A stretch of 64,000 nt of DNA from Rathayibacter sp. VKM Ac-2804. Lineage in GTDB: Bacteria > Actinomycetota > Actinomycetes > Actinomycetales > Microbacteriaceae. The notes beneath the pieces were generated by a model that saw only the letters and a list, made by a program, of their open reading frames with translations, was not told the origin of the DNA and searched no databases. The stretch lies in the NCBI RefSeq assembly GCF_009866655.1, contig NZ_CP047420.1, positions 1,364,001-1,428,000 of the forward strand, in the 5' to 3' direction. The translations under genes and the position numbers were made by a program. Shown one piece after another: positions 16,501 through 24,240 of this stretch; position 1 is the stretch's first letter; every line of letters starts with the position of its first letter.

Positions 16501-16609
16501 GATCTCGATACGCCCGTTGCGCGGGCTACTCGATCAGCATGGGGTGCGCAGGTCGCTCGATCAGCATGAGGTGCGCGGGTCGCTCGATCAGCATGAGGTG
16601 CGCGGGTCG
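16501..16609. repeat. family 2 inverted arm followed by a 27-bp tandem triplication
   Basis: GATCTCGATACGCCCGTTGC (arm) leads into CTCGATCAGCATG plus GGGTGCGCAGGTCG. The 27-bp unit CTCGATCAGCATGAGGTGCG CGGGTCG occurs at 16529, 16556 and 16583, the last two identical, and a truncated fourth begins at 16610. The unit contains the outer end of the family 2 arm, so the tail of the repeat was copied in tandem. Confidence 0.85.
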
Positions 16610-16620
16610 CTCGCCGCGGG

Positions 16621-17559
16621 TCAGGGGACGAGGAGGATCTTGCCGCGGGGGTGGCCGTCCTCGCTGAGGCGGTGGGCGTCGGCGGCGGCGTCGAGGCCGA
16701 AGCGCGGGCCGAGCTCGAGGGAGAAGCGGCCGTCGGCGGCGAGCTGGGCGGCGCGGGGGATGCCCTCTCGGCGCAGCGCCTTCTCCTCGTCGGTCAGCGG
16801 GACGGGGCTGCCGCCCATCCAGGCGCGGACGCCCAGCTCCGCCGCCCGCGCGCCGACGACGACGGTGCCGACGTGCTGCGGGTCGCTGACCAGCGCGAGG
16901 GAGGCGGCGAGCGCCTCGTCGGTGCCCGCGGCGTCGAGCACGCGGTCCACTCCGCCGGGCGCCGCCGCGCGCAGCCGCTCCTCGAGGCCGGGTCCGTAGG
17001 CGACGGGCTCGGCGCCGAGCTCGCGCAGCCGCTCGTGGTTGGCCGGACTCGCCGTCGCGATCACCCGCGCGCCGCGCTCCACCGCGAACTGCACCGCGGC
17101 CTGGCCGACCGCTCCCGCCCCCGCGTGCACGAGGAAGACCGAGCCCTCCGCGACGCCGAGCGAGACGACCGCCTGGTACGCCGTGCTGATCGGGACGCCG
17201 AGCGCGGCGGCCTCCTCGAAGCCGAGGCTCGCCGGCTTGCGGTCGAGGCTCTCGGGCGAGACGACGACGGACTCGCCGTAGGTGCCGACCGCGCTGCTCA
17301 CGATCACCTCGTCGCCGACGCTCCAGCCGGAGACGCCCGCGCCGACGGCGGTGACGACACCGGCGCCGTCCGAGCCGAGGCGGCGGGGGAAGGGCGGACC
17401 GGGGCGGATGCCGGAGCGCATCTTCCACTCGATCGGGTTCACGCCGGCCGCGCGGATCGCGACGACGACGCCGCCCTCGGGGGCCTCGGGCTCCGGCGCC
17501 TCGACGACCTCGAGCACCTCGGGGCCGCCGTTCTCGGTGTACTGCACGAATCGCGTCAT
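16621..17559 (-). CDS. NADPH:quinone oxidoreductase / zinc-independent alcohol dehydrogenase family protein
   Basis: 312 residues from ATG 17559 with AAGGAGA 5 nt upstream. A medium-chain dehydrogenase: GroES-like N-terminus (GVNPIEWKMRSGIRPGPPFP, GSDGAGVVTAVG) and a Rossmann domain (VHAGAGAVGQAAVQFAVERGARVIAT). It lacks the cysteine-rich zinc ligands of classical alcohol dehydrogenases, matching the quinone reductase subgroup. The substrate is not known. The gene follows the acyl-CoA ligase by 50 bp and likely shares its transcript. The 3' end abuts the 27-bp tandem repeat region. Confidence 0.92.
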   Translation of the reverse strand: MTRFVQYTENGGPEVLEVVEAPEPEAPEGGVVVAIRAAGVNPIEWKMRSGIRPGPPFPRRLGSDGAGVVTAVGAGVSGWSVGDEVIVSSAVGTYGESVVVSPESLDRKPASLGFEEAAALGVPISTAYQAVVSLGVAEGSVFLVHAGAGAVGQAAVQFAVERGARVIATASPANHERLRELGAEPVAYGPGLEERLRAAAPGGVDRVLDAAGTDEALAASLALVSDPQHVGTVVVGARAAELGVRAWMGGSPVPLTDEEKALRREGIPRAAQLAADGRFSLELGPRFGLDAAADAHRLSEDGHPRGKILLVP

Positions 17560-17609
17560 GTCGTTCTCCTTCATCGAGCCTTGTGGAGCAGCGGGGGCAG
17601 CGGGCCGGC

Positions 17610-19310
17610 TCAGCCCAGCAGCGTCTCGCGCACCTCGCGGCGCAGCACCTTGCCGATCAGCGAGGTCGGCAGCGCGTCGACCGTCACCACCCGCTTCGGC
17701 ACCTTGTAGGCCGTCAGGTGCAGTCGGCAGAAGTCGCGCAGCGCCTCCGCCTCGACGACCGTCCCGGCGCGCAGCACGACCGCGGCGGCCACGCTCTCGC
17801 CGCCCTCCGCTCGAGGCAGGCCGACGACCGCGGCGCGCACCACGTCCGGGTGCGACTCGAGCACGCCCTCCACCTCGGACGGCGAGACGTTGAAGCCGCC
17901 CGTGATGATCAGCTCCTTCGCCCGGTCGACGATCGTGACGAAGCCGTCCGCGGAGACCGTGGCGATGTCGCCGGTGCGGAGCCAGCCGTCGGGCAGGAGC
18001 GTCGCCGCCGTGTCCTCGGGGCGCTTCCAGTAGCCCTGGAACACCTGCGGGCCCTGCAGCAGCAGCTCGCCCGACTCGCCGGGGCCGCGGTCGACGGAGG
18101 GGTCGTCGGGGTCGACCAGACGGATCCGCGTGCTCGGGAACGGGACCCCGACGGTGCCGGGACGGCGGCTCGGGCCCACCGGATTGCCCAGCGCGACGGG
18201 TGAGCTCTCGGTCATCCCGTAGCCCTCGACCAGGAGTCCGCGGCTCGCGCGCTCCCAGCGGTCGACGGTCGCGACGGGCAGGCTCATCGCTCCCGAGATC
18301 GCGAAGCGGATGCCGCGCAGGTCGAGCTCGTGCCGCTCGGAGGCTCGGGCCAGCGCGTCGTAGACCGGCGGCACGGCGGGCAGGAAGGTGGGCGGCGACT
18401 TCTTCGCGGCGGCCTTCACCAGGCCCACGTCGAAGGTCGGGAAGAGCACGACCTTCGCGCCGATGCTGATCGCGAAGGTGAGGCAGAGCGTCAGCCCGTA
18501 GGCGTGGAACAGGGGGAGGACCGCGTAGAAGGTCTCGTCGCCCTCGCGGAGCCCGGGTACCCAGGCCTGGCCCTGCAGCGCGTTGGCGCGGAGGTTGGCG
18601 TGCGAGAGGATCGCGCCCTTCGGCGTGCCCGTGGTGCCGCTCGTGTACTGGAGCAGGGCCGTGTCGGTGAGCGCCGGTCGCGGGTGCGAGCGGGCGATCC
18701 TGCGGCCGCCGAGGAGGCGGTCGAAGGGGATCAGCGAGCGGGTGCGCGGAGCCGTGGTCAGCTTGGCGCGCGCCTCGCGGATCTTCGGCAGTGGCAGCCG
18801 CAGGGCGAGGCGCTTGCCGAGCGGGAACGACGCGGTGAGGTCGACCGAGACGACCCGCTCGACGCCCAGGTCGGCGGGCAGGGCGGCGATGACGTCGGCC
18901 GTCTTGTTCCAGACCACCGCGACGCGGGCGCCGTGGTCCTCGAACTGCCGGCGGAGCTCGCGGGGTGTGTAGAGCGGATTGTGCTCGACGACGATCGCGC
19001 CCAGGCGCAGCACCGCGTAGAACGCGATCACGTGCTCGGGGCAGTTCGGCAGCACGAGGGCGACGCGGTCGCCGGCCTGCACGCCGAGGCGGCGCAGGCC
19101 CTCGGCGGCTCGAGCGACCTTCTCGCCCAGCTCGGCGTAGCTCGTCTCGGCGCCGAAGAACTCGAGCGCGATACCGCGCTTGTAGCGGGCCACCGAGTCC
19201 TCGAGCAGATCGACGAGGGTCTGCGTGGGCGGGTCGATCTCGGCCGGGACGCCCTCCGCGTAGGAGGTCAGCCAGGGCTTCATCGCCAGGTTCGGGGTTC
19301 CGGGGGTCAC
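17610..19310 (-). CDS. long-chain fatty-acid--CoA ligase (AMP-dependent synthetase)
   Basis: 566 residues. It activates a carboxylic acid with ATP to an acyl-adenylate and then to acyl-CoA. The AMP-binding signature QYTSGTTGTPKGAILSHANL is at residues about 218-237. YGMTESSPVALGNP, the adenylate motif GWLRTGDIATVSADG, and the C-terminal catalytic lysine region SLIGKVLRRE follow. Start GTG 19310 is preferred to upstream ATG 19328 because GATACT stands 6 nt before it. The family (FadD-like) usually acts on medium to long chains; the true chain length cannot be read. Leads the cluster with oxidoreductase and thiolase. Divergent from the DinB-like gene. Confidence 0.93.
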   Translation of the reverse strand: MTPGTPNLAMKPWLTSYAEGVPAEIDPPTQTLVDLLEDSVARYKRGIALEFFGAETSYAELGEKVARAAEGLRRLGVQAGDRVALVLPNCPEHVIAFYAVLRLGAIVVEHNPLYTPRELRRQFEDHGARVAVVWNKTADVIAALPADLGVERVVSVDLTASFPLGKRLALRLPLPKIREARAKLTTAPRTRSLIPFDRLLGGRRIARSHPRPALTDTALLQYTSGTTGTPKGAILSHANLRANALQGQAWVPGLREGDETFYAVLPLFHAYGLTLCLTFAISIGAKVVLFPTFDVGLVKAAAKKSPPTFLPAVPPVYDALARASERHELDLRGIRFAISGAMSLPVATVDRWERASRGLLVEGYGMTESSPVALGNPVGPSRRPGTVGVPFPSTRIRLVDPDDPSVDRGPGESGELLLQGPQVFQGYWKRPEDTAATLLPDGWLRTGDIATVSADGFVTIVDRAKELIITGGFNVSPSEVEGVLESHPDVVRAAVVGLPRAEGGESVAAAVVLRAGTVVEAEALRDFCRLHLTAYKVPKRVVTVDALPTSLIGKVLRREVRETLLG

Positions 19311-19398
19311 GCTGCGAGTATCCGGCACCTGCCTCCGGGGATGCTCTGAGCGCTCTCAGGGGGTGCCGCTCGACGAGTGCGACGACGAGACTGGCGGG

Positions 19399-19917
19399 AT
19401 GACTGCAGCCATCGACCTCCTCCGCGACGCCTTCGACCGAGTGCACGGGACGGTGCACGCCGTCCTCGAGGACAGCACCCCCGAGCGGCTCGGGTTCCGC
19501 GCCGACGCGCAGGCCAACTCCGCCGCCTGGCTCGTCTGGCACCTGACCCGGGTGCAGGACGACCACCTCGCCCCGCTCGCCGACCGTGAGCAGATCTGGA
19601 TCTCCGGCGGCTTCCACGAGCGCTCCGGGCTGCCGTTCCCGGCCGAGACCAACGGCTACGGGATGGAGTCGGCCGAGGTGGCGGCGCTCGCCGCGGTTCC
19701 GGCCGAGCTGCTCGCCGAGTACTACGACGCGGTGCACGAGCAGACGCTCGCCTACCTCGACACGCTCGAGGACGCCGATCTCGCCCGGGTGGTCGACGAG
19801 GACTGGGACCCGCCGGTGACGCTCGCGGTCCGGCTCGTCTCGGTGATCGACGACGACACCCAGCACGCGGGGCAGGCCGCGTTCTCAGCCGGCCTCGCGG
19901 AGCGCACCGGGCTCTGA
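19399..19917 (+). CDS. DinB-family protein (mycothiol-dependent transferase-like)
   Basis: 172 residues from ATG 19399. A four-helix DinB/DUF664 protein: the metal-binding histidines lie in AAWLVWHLTRVQDDHLAPL (about residues 43-60) and in DDTQHAGQAAF (near residue 156), giving a three-histidine site. SGLPFP and YYDAVHEQTLAYLD fit the family. Relatives include mycothiol-dependent maleylpyruvate isomerase and bacillithiol S-transferases, so a thiol transferase role is possible, but the substrate is unknown. GAGACT lies 6 nt upstream and no ribosome binding site is evident. It faces the acyl-CoA ligase gene across an 88-bp gap. Confidence 0.88.
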   Translation: MTAAIDLLRDAFDRVHGTVHAVLEDSTPERLGFRADAQANSAAWLVWHLTRVQDDHLAPLADREQIWISGGFHERSGLPFPAETNGYGMESAEVAALAAVPAELLAEYYDAVHEQTLAYLDTLEDADLARVVDEDWDPPVTLAVRLVSVIDDDTQHAGQAAFSAGLAERTGL

Positions 19918-19946
19918 GCCGGCCGGGCCGCCCCTACGGTGGGACG

Positions 19947-21404
19947 GTGCGGTGGGTGAGGGAGATCAGGGCGGACTCGATCCCGGCGAGCGCGTTCCTC
20001 GTCGCCGCGACGCTGCTGACCCTGATCGGCTCCTGGATCCCCTCCTACTGGAACGACGAGGCCGCCACCCTGCGCCTCGCCCGGCTGCCGCTGCCCGAGC
20101 TGCTCGCCTTCGCGCAGCAGAAGGACGCCGTGCACGTCGTGTACGCGCTGCTGATGCACGGCTGGATCGCGATCGCGGGGGAGTCGGAGCTCGCGGTGCG
20201 GGCGCCGTCCGCCCTCGCGGCGGGGGCGGGTGCCGCGGGCGTGCTGGTGCTCCTGCGCGCGCTGGGACGGCCGCGGGCCGCGCTGCCCGCCGCGATCGTG
20301 TTCGTTCTGCTGCCCAGGACGTCGTTCAACGGGACGGAGGCGCGCTCCTCCGCTCTCGCCACCGCCCTGGTCGTGTGGGCGGCGGTGCTCGTGGTCCGCG
20401 CCGCGCGGGACGGCGGGGCACTGCGCTGGGTCGCGTTCGTCGCGGTCGCGGGGCTCGCGAACGCCGTCTTCCTCTACTGCGTCCTCGTGCTGCCCGCCCT
20501 CGTCCTGCTCGCCGCGAGTGCCGCCCCGCGGCGCTCCCGGGGCTCCGGTGCCGGCTTGCTCGGCGCGGTGCTGTCGATCGGCGTCGCGAGCCCGGTGATC
20601 CTGACGGCGGCGGGCCAGAGCGGGCAGATCGGCTGGCTCCGCTCGCAGCCGGTCAACGCCTACACGGTGGTCGTCGAGTCGTTCTTCGGCGCGGCGTGGT
20701 GGCTGGCGGCGCTCGCCGTGGGGCTGCTGGTCGTCGCGGCGGTGCGCGCGCGGGCGATCCGGCCTCGAGCGACCGGAGCGCGGGCGGACTCGCCGCTCGT
20801 CCTCGTGCTGGCCGTCTGGCTGCTCCTGCCGGCCGCGGTGCTGCTCCTGGGCACCGCGCTGATCGAGCCGATGTTCACCCCGCGCTACCTCAGTCTCAGC
20901 TCGCCAGCACTGGCGACGGCGCTCGGGCTGGCGCTCGCCTCGTGGCGCCCGGTGACGGCGGGGGTCCTCGTCGGTGCCCTCGCCGTCGCGGCGCTGCCGG
21001 CCCTCGTCCTGATGCGCACGGAGACCGGGAAGCCGGCCGGTCAGGATCTCCGCGCCCTCGCGCAGACGGTTCGCGACGGCGCTCTCCCGGGAGACGCGTT
21101 CCTGCTCGGCGACAGCGGGACCGTGTCGCTGCGGCCGCGGATCGCCCTCGCGGCCTACCCGGAGGCGTTCGCCGGACTCGACGACGTCGCCCTCGAGCGC
21201 TCGTACGCCGAGACGGGCACCTACTCCGACGTCCTGCTCGAGGACGACGCGCTGCGCACGGCCCTCGCCGGCGAGCAGCGGGTCTGGACCGCCGCCCCCG
21301 CCGCCGACCCGGGCGCCTTCGACTGGCTCGCGGCGGAGGGCTTCGAGGCCGGCCGGAGCTCGACCGTGCCGACCGCGACGATCACGCTGTGGGAGCGGCG
21401 CTGA
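19947..21404 (+). CDS. polytopic glycosyltransferase (GT39/mannosyltransferase-like)
   Basis: 485 residues from GTG 19947, preceded at 6 nt by TACGGT (leaderless pattern). The first loop carries WNDEAATLRLARL, equivalent to the acidic D/E-E motif of GT-C enzymes that take polyprenyl-phosphate sugars. Ten or so membrane segments follow, including ALATALVVWAAVLVVRAARD, FLYCVLVLPALVLLAA and LVLAVWLLLPAAVLLLG; PMFTPRYLSLSSPALA resembles the C-terminal part of GT39/DUF2029-type proteins. It would transfer a sugar to a cell-wall glycan or protein on the outer face. The acceptor is unknown. A moderately hydrophilic C-terminal domain (about 370-485) is likely extracellular. Confidence 0.85.
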   Translation: MRWVREIRADSIPASAFLVAATLLTLIGSWIPSYWNDEAATLRLARLPLPELLAFAQQKDAVHVVYALLMHGWIAIAGESELAVRAPSALAAGAGAAGVLVLLRALGRPRAALPAAIVFVLLPRTSFNGTEARSSALATALVVWAAVLVVRAARDGGALRWVAFVAVAGLANAVFLYCVLVLPALVLLAASAAPRRSRGSGAGLLGAVLSIGVASPVILTAAGQSGQIGWLRSQPVNAYTVVVESFFGAAWWLAALAVGLLVVAAVRARAIRPRATGARADSPLVLVLAVWLLLPAAVLLLGTALIEPMFTPRYLSLSSPALATALGLALASWRPVTAGVLVGALAVAALPALVLMRTETGKPAGQDLRALAQTVRDGALPGDAFLLGDSGTVSLRPRIALAAYPEAFAGLDDVALERSYAETGTYSDVLLEDDALRTALAGEQRVWTAAPAADPGAFDWLAAEGFEAGRSSTVPTATITLWERR

Positions 21405-21505
21405 CACGTCCGCGCCGCACCGAGCCGTTACCCTGGTCCCCGGCACCGTCGCTGAGCGGCGGGGCTCGCGGTGCGAAGACCGCGCCACCGGAAGGACCTG
21501 CTCAC

Positions 21506-22384
21506 GTGACGCTGCCCACCACCCCCGCCACCTCCGGCGAGACCGGCCTCAAGCGGAAGGGGCGCGACGTCGCCCCCGAGATCGCCCGCTCCTGGCTCCT
21601 CGTCAACGCGACCCGCACCGACACCTTCGACGCCGCGCACGCCTCGCGCGCCGACCAGGTCGTCCTCGACATCGAGGACGCGGTCGACCCGAAGGCCAAG
21701 CCCGAGGCCCGTGCCGACGTCGCCGCCTGGCTCAGCGGCGAGAAGCGCGCGTGGGTGCGCATCAACGACCACTCCACCCCGTTCTGGTCGGACGACGTCG
21801 ACGCGCTGAAGGGCCTGCCCGGCCTGGCCGGCGTCATGCTCGCCAAGACCGAGGCCGGCGAGCACGTCACCGAGACCTTCGACCGCCTCGGCGGCGCGAC
21901 CCCGGTGCTCGCCCTGGTCGAGTCGGCCCTCGGCATCGAGGAGGCGGTCTCGATCGCCCGCGCCCGCGGCACCTTCCGCCTCGCCTTCGGCAGCGGCGAC
22001 TACCGCCGCGACACCGGCACCAGCGCCGACGACCTGGCGATGGCCTACCCGCGCTCGCGCCTCGTCGTCGCCTCGCGCATCGGCGACCTGCCCGGCCCGA
22101 TCGACGGCCCGACCGTGTCGAACAGCCACCCCGTGCTGCGCGAGCAGTCCGCGCTGACCGTGTCGCTGGGTCTCACCGGCAAGCTCTGCCTCGACACCGA
22201 GCAGCTCGCGGTCATCAACGAGGTCATCAGCCCGACCCCGTCCGACGTGGCGTGGGCGCGCGACTTCCTCGACGACTTCGAGGCCCGCGGCCGGGTCATC
22301 CGCGACGGCAGCGACCTGCCGCGCCTGGGCCGGGCGAAGAAGATCGACAAGCTCGCGACCGCGTTCGGCGTCAACCCGCTCTGA
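21506..22384 (+). CDS. HpcH/HpaI aldolase / citrate lyase beta-subunit-like protein
   Basis: 292 residues from GTG 21506. A TIM-barrel CitE-like protein: SWLLVNATRTDTFDAAHAS at the start, VVLDIEDAV containing the metal-binding acidic residues, RVNDH-like VRINDHSTPFW, LAKTEAGEHV, and ALVESALGIEEA with the catalytic glutamate. GSGDYRRDTG follows. These enzymes cleave or form acyl-CoA thioesters (e.g. malyl-CoA, citramalyl-CoA); CitD and CitF partners are absent, so it is one of the stand-alone CitE-like group. AAGGA lies 10 nt before the start and TACCCT is near 21430. Its position between an unrelated glycosyltransferase and a VOC protein gives no context for the substrate. Confidence 0.92.
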   Translation: MTLPTTPATSGETGLKRKGRDVAPEIARSWLLVNATRTDTFDAAHASRADQVVLDIEDAVDPKAKPEARADVAAWLSGEKRAWVRINDHSTPFWSDDVDALKGLPGLAGVMLAKTEAGEHVTETFDRLGGATPVLALVESALGIEEAVSIARARGTFRLAFGSGDYRRDTGTSADDLAMAYPRSRLVVASRIGDLPGPIDGPTVSNSHPVLREQSALTVSLGLTGKLCLDTEQLAVINEVISPTPSDVAWARDFLDDFEARGRVIRDGSDLPRLGRAKKIDKLATAFGVNPL

Positions 22385-22433
22385 CCGCTCCGGCCCGCGG
22401 CACGGCACACTGGGGATCGACGAGGAGGCCGGC

Positions 22434-22907
22434 ATGGGTGCAGTCAGCACGTTCCTGTGGTTCGACGACCAGGCGAAGGAGGCGGCGGAGTTCTACACCG
22501 AGCTCGTGCCGAACTCGCGGATCCTGAGCACCGAGGTGCTGCCCGAGGGCTCGCCCGCGCCGGGCACCGTCACCGTCGTGACCTTCGAGCTCGACGGGCA
22601 GCTCTTCCGGGCGATGAACGCCGGCCCGCGCTTCCCGTTCACGGAGGCGGTCTCGATCGAGGTCTCGGTCGAGGACCAGGCCGAGGTCGACCGGCTCTGG
22701 GACGCGCTGATCGCCGACGGCGGCGAGGAGAGCCGCTGCGGCTGGCTCCGCGACCGCTGGGGGCTGTCCTGGCAGATCGTGCCGACCGCGCTCGCGACCG
22801 TGCTCGGCGGTGCGGACGCGGAGGGAGCTGCCCGGGCGCTCCAGGCGATGCTCACGATGACGAAGCTCGACATCGCCGCGCTCGAGGCCGCCTATGCCGG
22901 CGAGTGA
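22434..22907 (+). CDS. VOC-superfamily protein (PhnB-like)
   Basis: 157 residues from ATG 22434 with GAGGAGG about 7 nt upstream. The two betaalphabetabetabeta modules of glyoxalase/PhnB-type VOC proteins are visible: STFLWFDDQAKEAAEFYTEL, then VTVVTFELDGQLFRAMNAGP, and EDQAEVDRLWDALI with GWLRDRWGLSWQIVPT at the end. The family is annotated as 3-demethylubiquinone-methyltransferase-like, but enzymatic activity is usually unproven. The 14-bp overlap with the following hydrolase gene implies translational coupling. Confidence 0.92.
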   Translation: MGAVSTFLWFDDQAKEAAEFYTELVPNSRILSTEVLPEGSPAPGTVTVVTFELDGQLFRAMNAGPRFPFTEAVSIEVSVEDQAEVDRLWDALIADGGEESRCGWLRDRWGLSWQIVPTALATVLGGADAEGAARALQAMLTMTKLDIAALEAAYAGE

Positions 22908-23655
22908 GCGGGGGCGCCTGCGGCGCTCCTCCGCCTCGCTGCGCGCGGCCTACCTGCGCGACTACCGCTACGCCTACGGGTCGCGCTTCACCCATCTGCG
23001 CGAGGGCTGGGACGTCTCGAGCTACGCCTCGGGCGACGGCGCACCTGTCCTGCTGATCCCCGGGATCTACGAGACCTGGCAGTTCCTGCGGCCGATCGCC
23101 GACCGGCTGCACGCGGCCGGGCACCCGATCCACGTGCTGCCGGCGCTCGGCTACAACACCCGGCCGATCGTCGCCTCCGCCGCGCTCGGCCAGGAGTACC
23201 TGCGCGAGCACGACCTGCGCGGGGTCGTCGTCGTCGCGCACAGCAAGGGCGGCCTGATCGGCAAGCACATGATGGTCGTCGACGACCGCGACGAGGGCAG
23301 GATCGACCGGATGATCGCCGTCTCGACGCCGTTCAACGGCTCCCCGCTCGCCCGCATCGCGCCGGCCCGCGCGCTGCGCGAGTTCGGCCCGCACCGCCCC
23401 GTGATCCGGACGCTGCTCGCCGAGCGCGACGCCGACCGGCGCATCGTCTCGATCTACGGGATGCGCGACCAGTACATCCCGGGCGGCAGCCGGCTCGCCG
23501 GGGCGCGCGAGAACATCGCTGTCTCGGTGGTGGGGCACTTCGTGCTGCTGTCGCACCCGCGGGTGCTGGCGCTCATCGCCGCGCGGGTGGATCCGGAGGA
23601 CGCTCCGGAGACGGAGGACGGCACTCCGGAGACGACCGTCGTCGCTCCGGAGTGA
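22894..23655 (+). CDS. alpha/beta hydrolase
   Basis: 253 residues from ATG 22894, overlapping the VOC gene by 14 bp. An alpha/beta hydrolase fold: LLIPGIYETWQF (oxyanion region), nucleophile elbow AHSKGG (serine at about residue 114), an aspartate in SIYGMRDQYIP, and the histidine in VVGHFVLLSHP. The triad appears complete. There is no signal peptide or membrane segment, so it is cytoplasmic; a basic N-terminal helix (RGRLRRSSASLRAAYLRDYR) is unusual. Acidic Pro/Glu/Thr C-terminal tail is disordered. It resembles lipases/esterases of the PGAP1-like type. The substrate is not known. Confidence 0.88.
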   Translation: MPASERGRLRRSSASLRAAYLRDYRYAYGSRFTHLREGWDVSSYASGDGAPVLLIPGIYETWQFLRPIADRLHAAGHPIHVLPALGYNTRPIVASAALGQEYLREHDLRGVVVVAHSKGGLIGKHMMVVDDRDEGRIDRMIAVSTPFNGSPLARIAPARALREFGPHRPVIRTLLAERDADRRIVSIYGMRDQYIPGGSRLAGARENIAVSVVGHFVLLSHPRVLALIAARVDPEDAPETEDGTPETTVVAPE

Positions 23656-23667
23656 CGGGCGGCCGGG

Positions 23668-24105
23668 TCAGGACCAGGGCGTGAGCAGAACGAGCGGGAT
23701 CTGCCGGTCGGTCTTGGTCTGGTACTCCGCGTAGTCGGGCCAGGCCGCGACCGCGCGCTCCCACCAGGCGGCGCGCTCGTCGCCCTCGAGGACGCTCGCG
23801 GTGTAGTCCTTCTTCACCGGACCGTCCTGCAGCTCGACGTGCGGCTCCTTGACCATGTTCAGGTACCAGACCGGGTGCTCGGGCGCGCCGCCCTTCGAGG
23901 CGACGACGACGTAGGAGCCGTCGTGCTCGACGCGCATCAGTGCGGTCTTGCGCAGCTTGCCGCTGCGGGCGCCGACCGTGGTCAGGACGATGATCGGCTT
24001 GCCGCGGAGGAGGTTGCCCTCCGCGCCGCCGGTGGCCTCGTAGAGCTCCGCCTGCTCGCGGGCCCAGGCGGACGTGCTCGGTTCGTATTCTCCGGTGAGG
24101 GGCAT
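23668..24105 (-). CDS. nitroreductase-family deazaflavin (F420)-dependent oxidoreductase
   Basis: 145 residues from ATG 24105, with TACGAT 6 nt upstream (leaderless pattern). This is the Ddn/DUF385 family (TIGR00026): [20 protein letters not shown] with the F420-phosphate-binding RSGKxRxT motif, [20 protein letters not shown] with HPxWYxNL-like motif, and the C-terminal IPLVLLTPW. It uses reduced F420 to reduce quinones or enones; physiological substrate unknown. Convergent with the alpha/beta hydrolase (12-bp gap). Presence implies the organism makes F420. Confidence 0.93.
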   Translation of the reverse strand: MPLTGEYEPSTSAWAREQAELYEATGGAEGNLLRGKPIIVLTTVGARSGKLRKTALMRVEHDGSYVVVASKGGAPEHPVWYLNMVKEPHVELQDGPVKKDYTASVLEGDERAAWWERAVAAWPDYAEYQTKTDRQIPLVLLTPWS

Positions 24106-24122
24106 GCCTCGATCGTATTGCG

Positions 24123-24193
24123 CGCAGAACATCAGCTGGGGAGGTCCTTCCTCGGCGATGAGCGATGAGCCCGGCTCTCGGCTGATGTTCTGC
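24123..24193. repeat. 13-bp perfect inverted repeat in a divergent promoter region
   Basis: GCAGAACATCAGC at 24123-24135 and its exact complement GCTGATGTTCTGC at 24181-24193 flank 45 bp containing a small direct repeat (CGATGAG twice, 24157 and after). The arms are AT-richer than surroundings. They lie between the start of the Ddn-like gene (minus) and the methyltransferase gene (plus). Confidence 0.75.
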
Positions 24194-24240
24194 AGGGCCG
24201 CCGCGTCGTGCGCGCTCGAGGCGTGCACGAGGATGGAGCG

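Noticed and set aside
16529..16609. Possible CRISPR array (three near-identical units)
   Set aside because: Units are directly abutting 27-mers with no spacers and derive from a family 2 repeat arm; no cas gene nearby.
14759..16999. Long plus-strand open frame across the PPOX, thiolase and oxidoreductase genes
   Set aside because: It crosses three well-supported minus-strand genes and a palindrome, and its Glu/Gly/Arg-rich sequence has no motif.
16621..19310. Acyl-CoA ligase, oxidoreductase and thiolase as a polyketide or natural product cluster
   Set aside because: No ketosynthase, carrier protein, tailoring or export gene is present; ordinary fatty-acid metabolism explains them.
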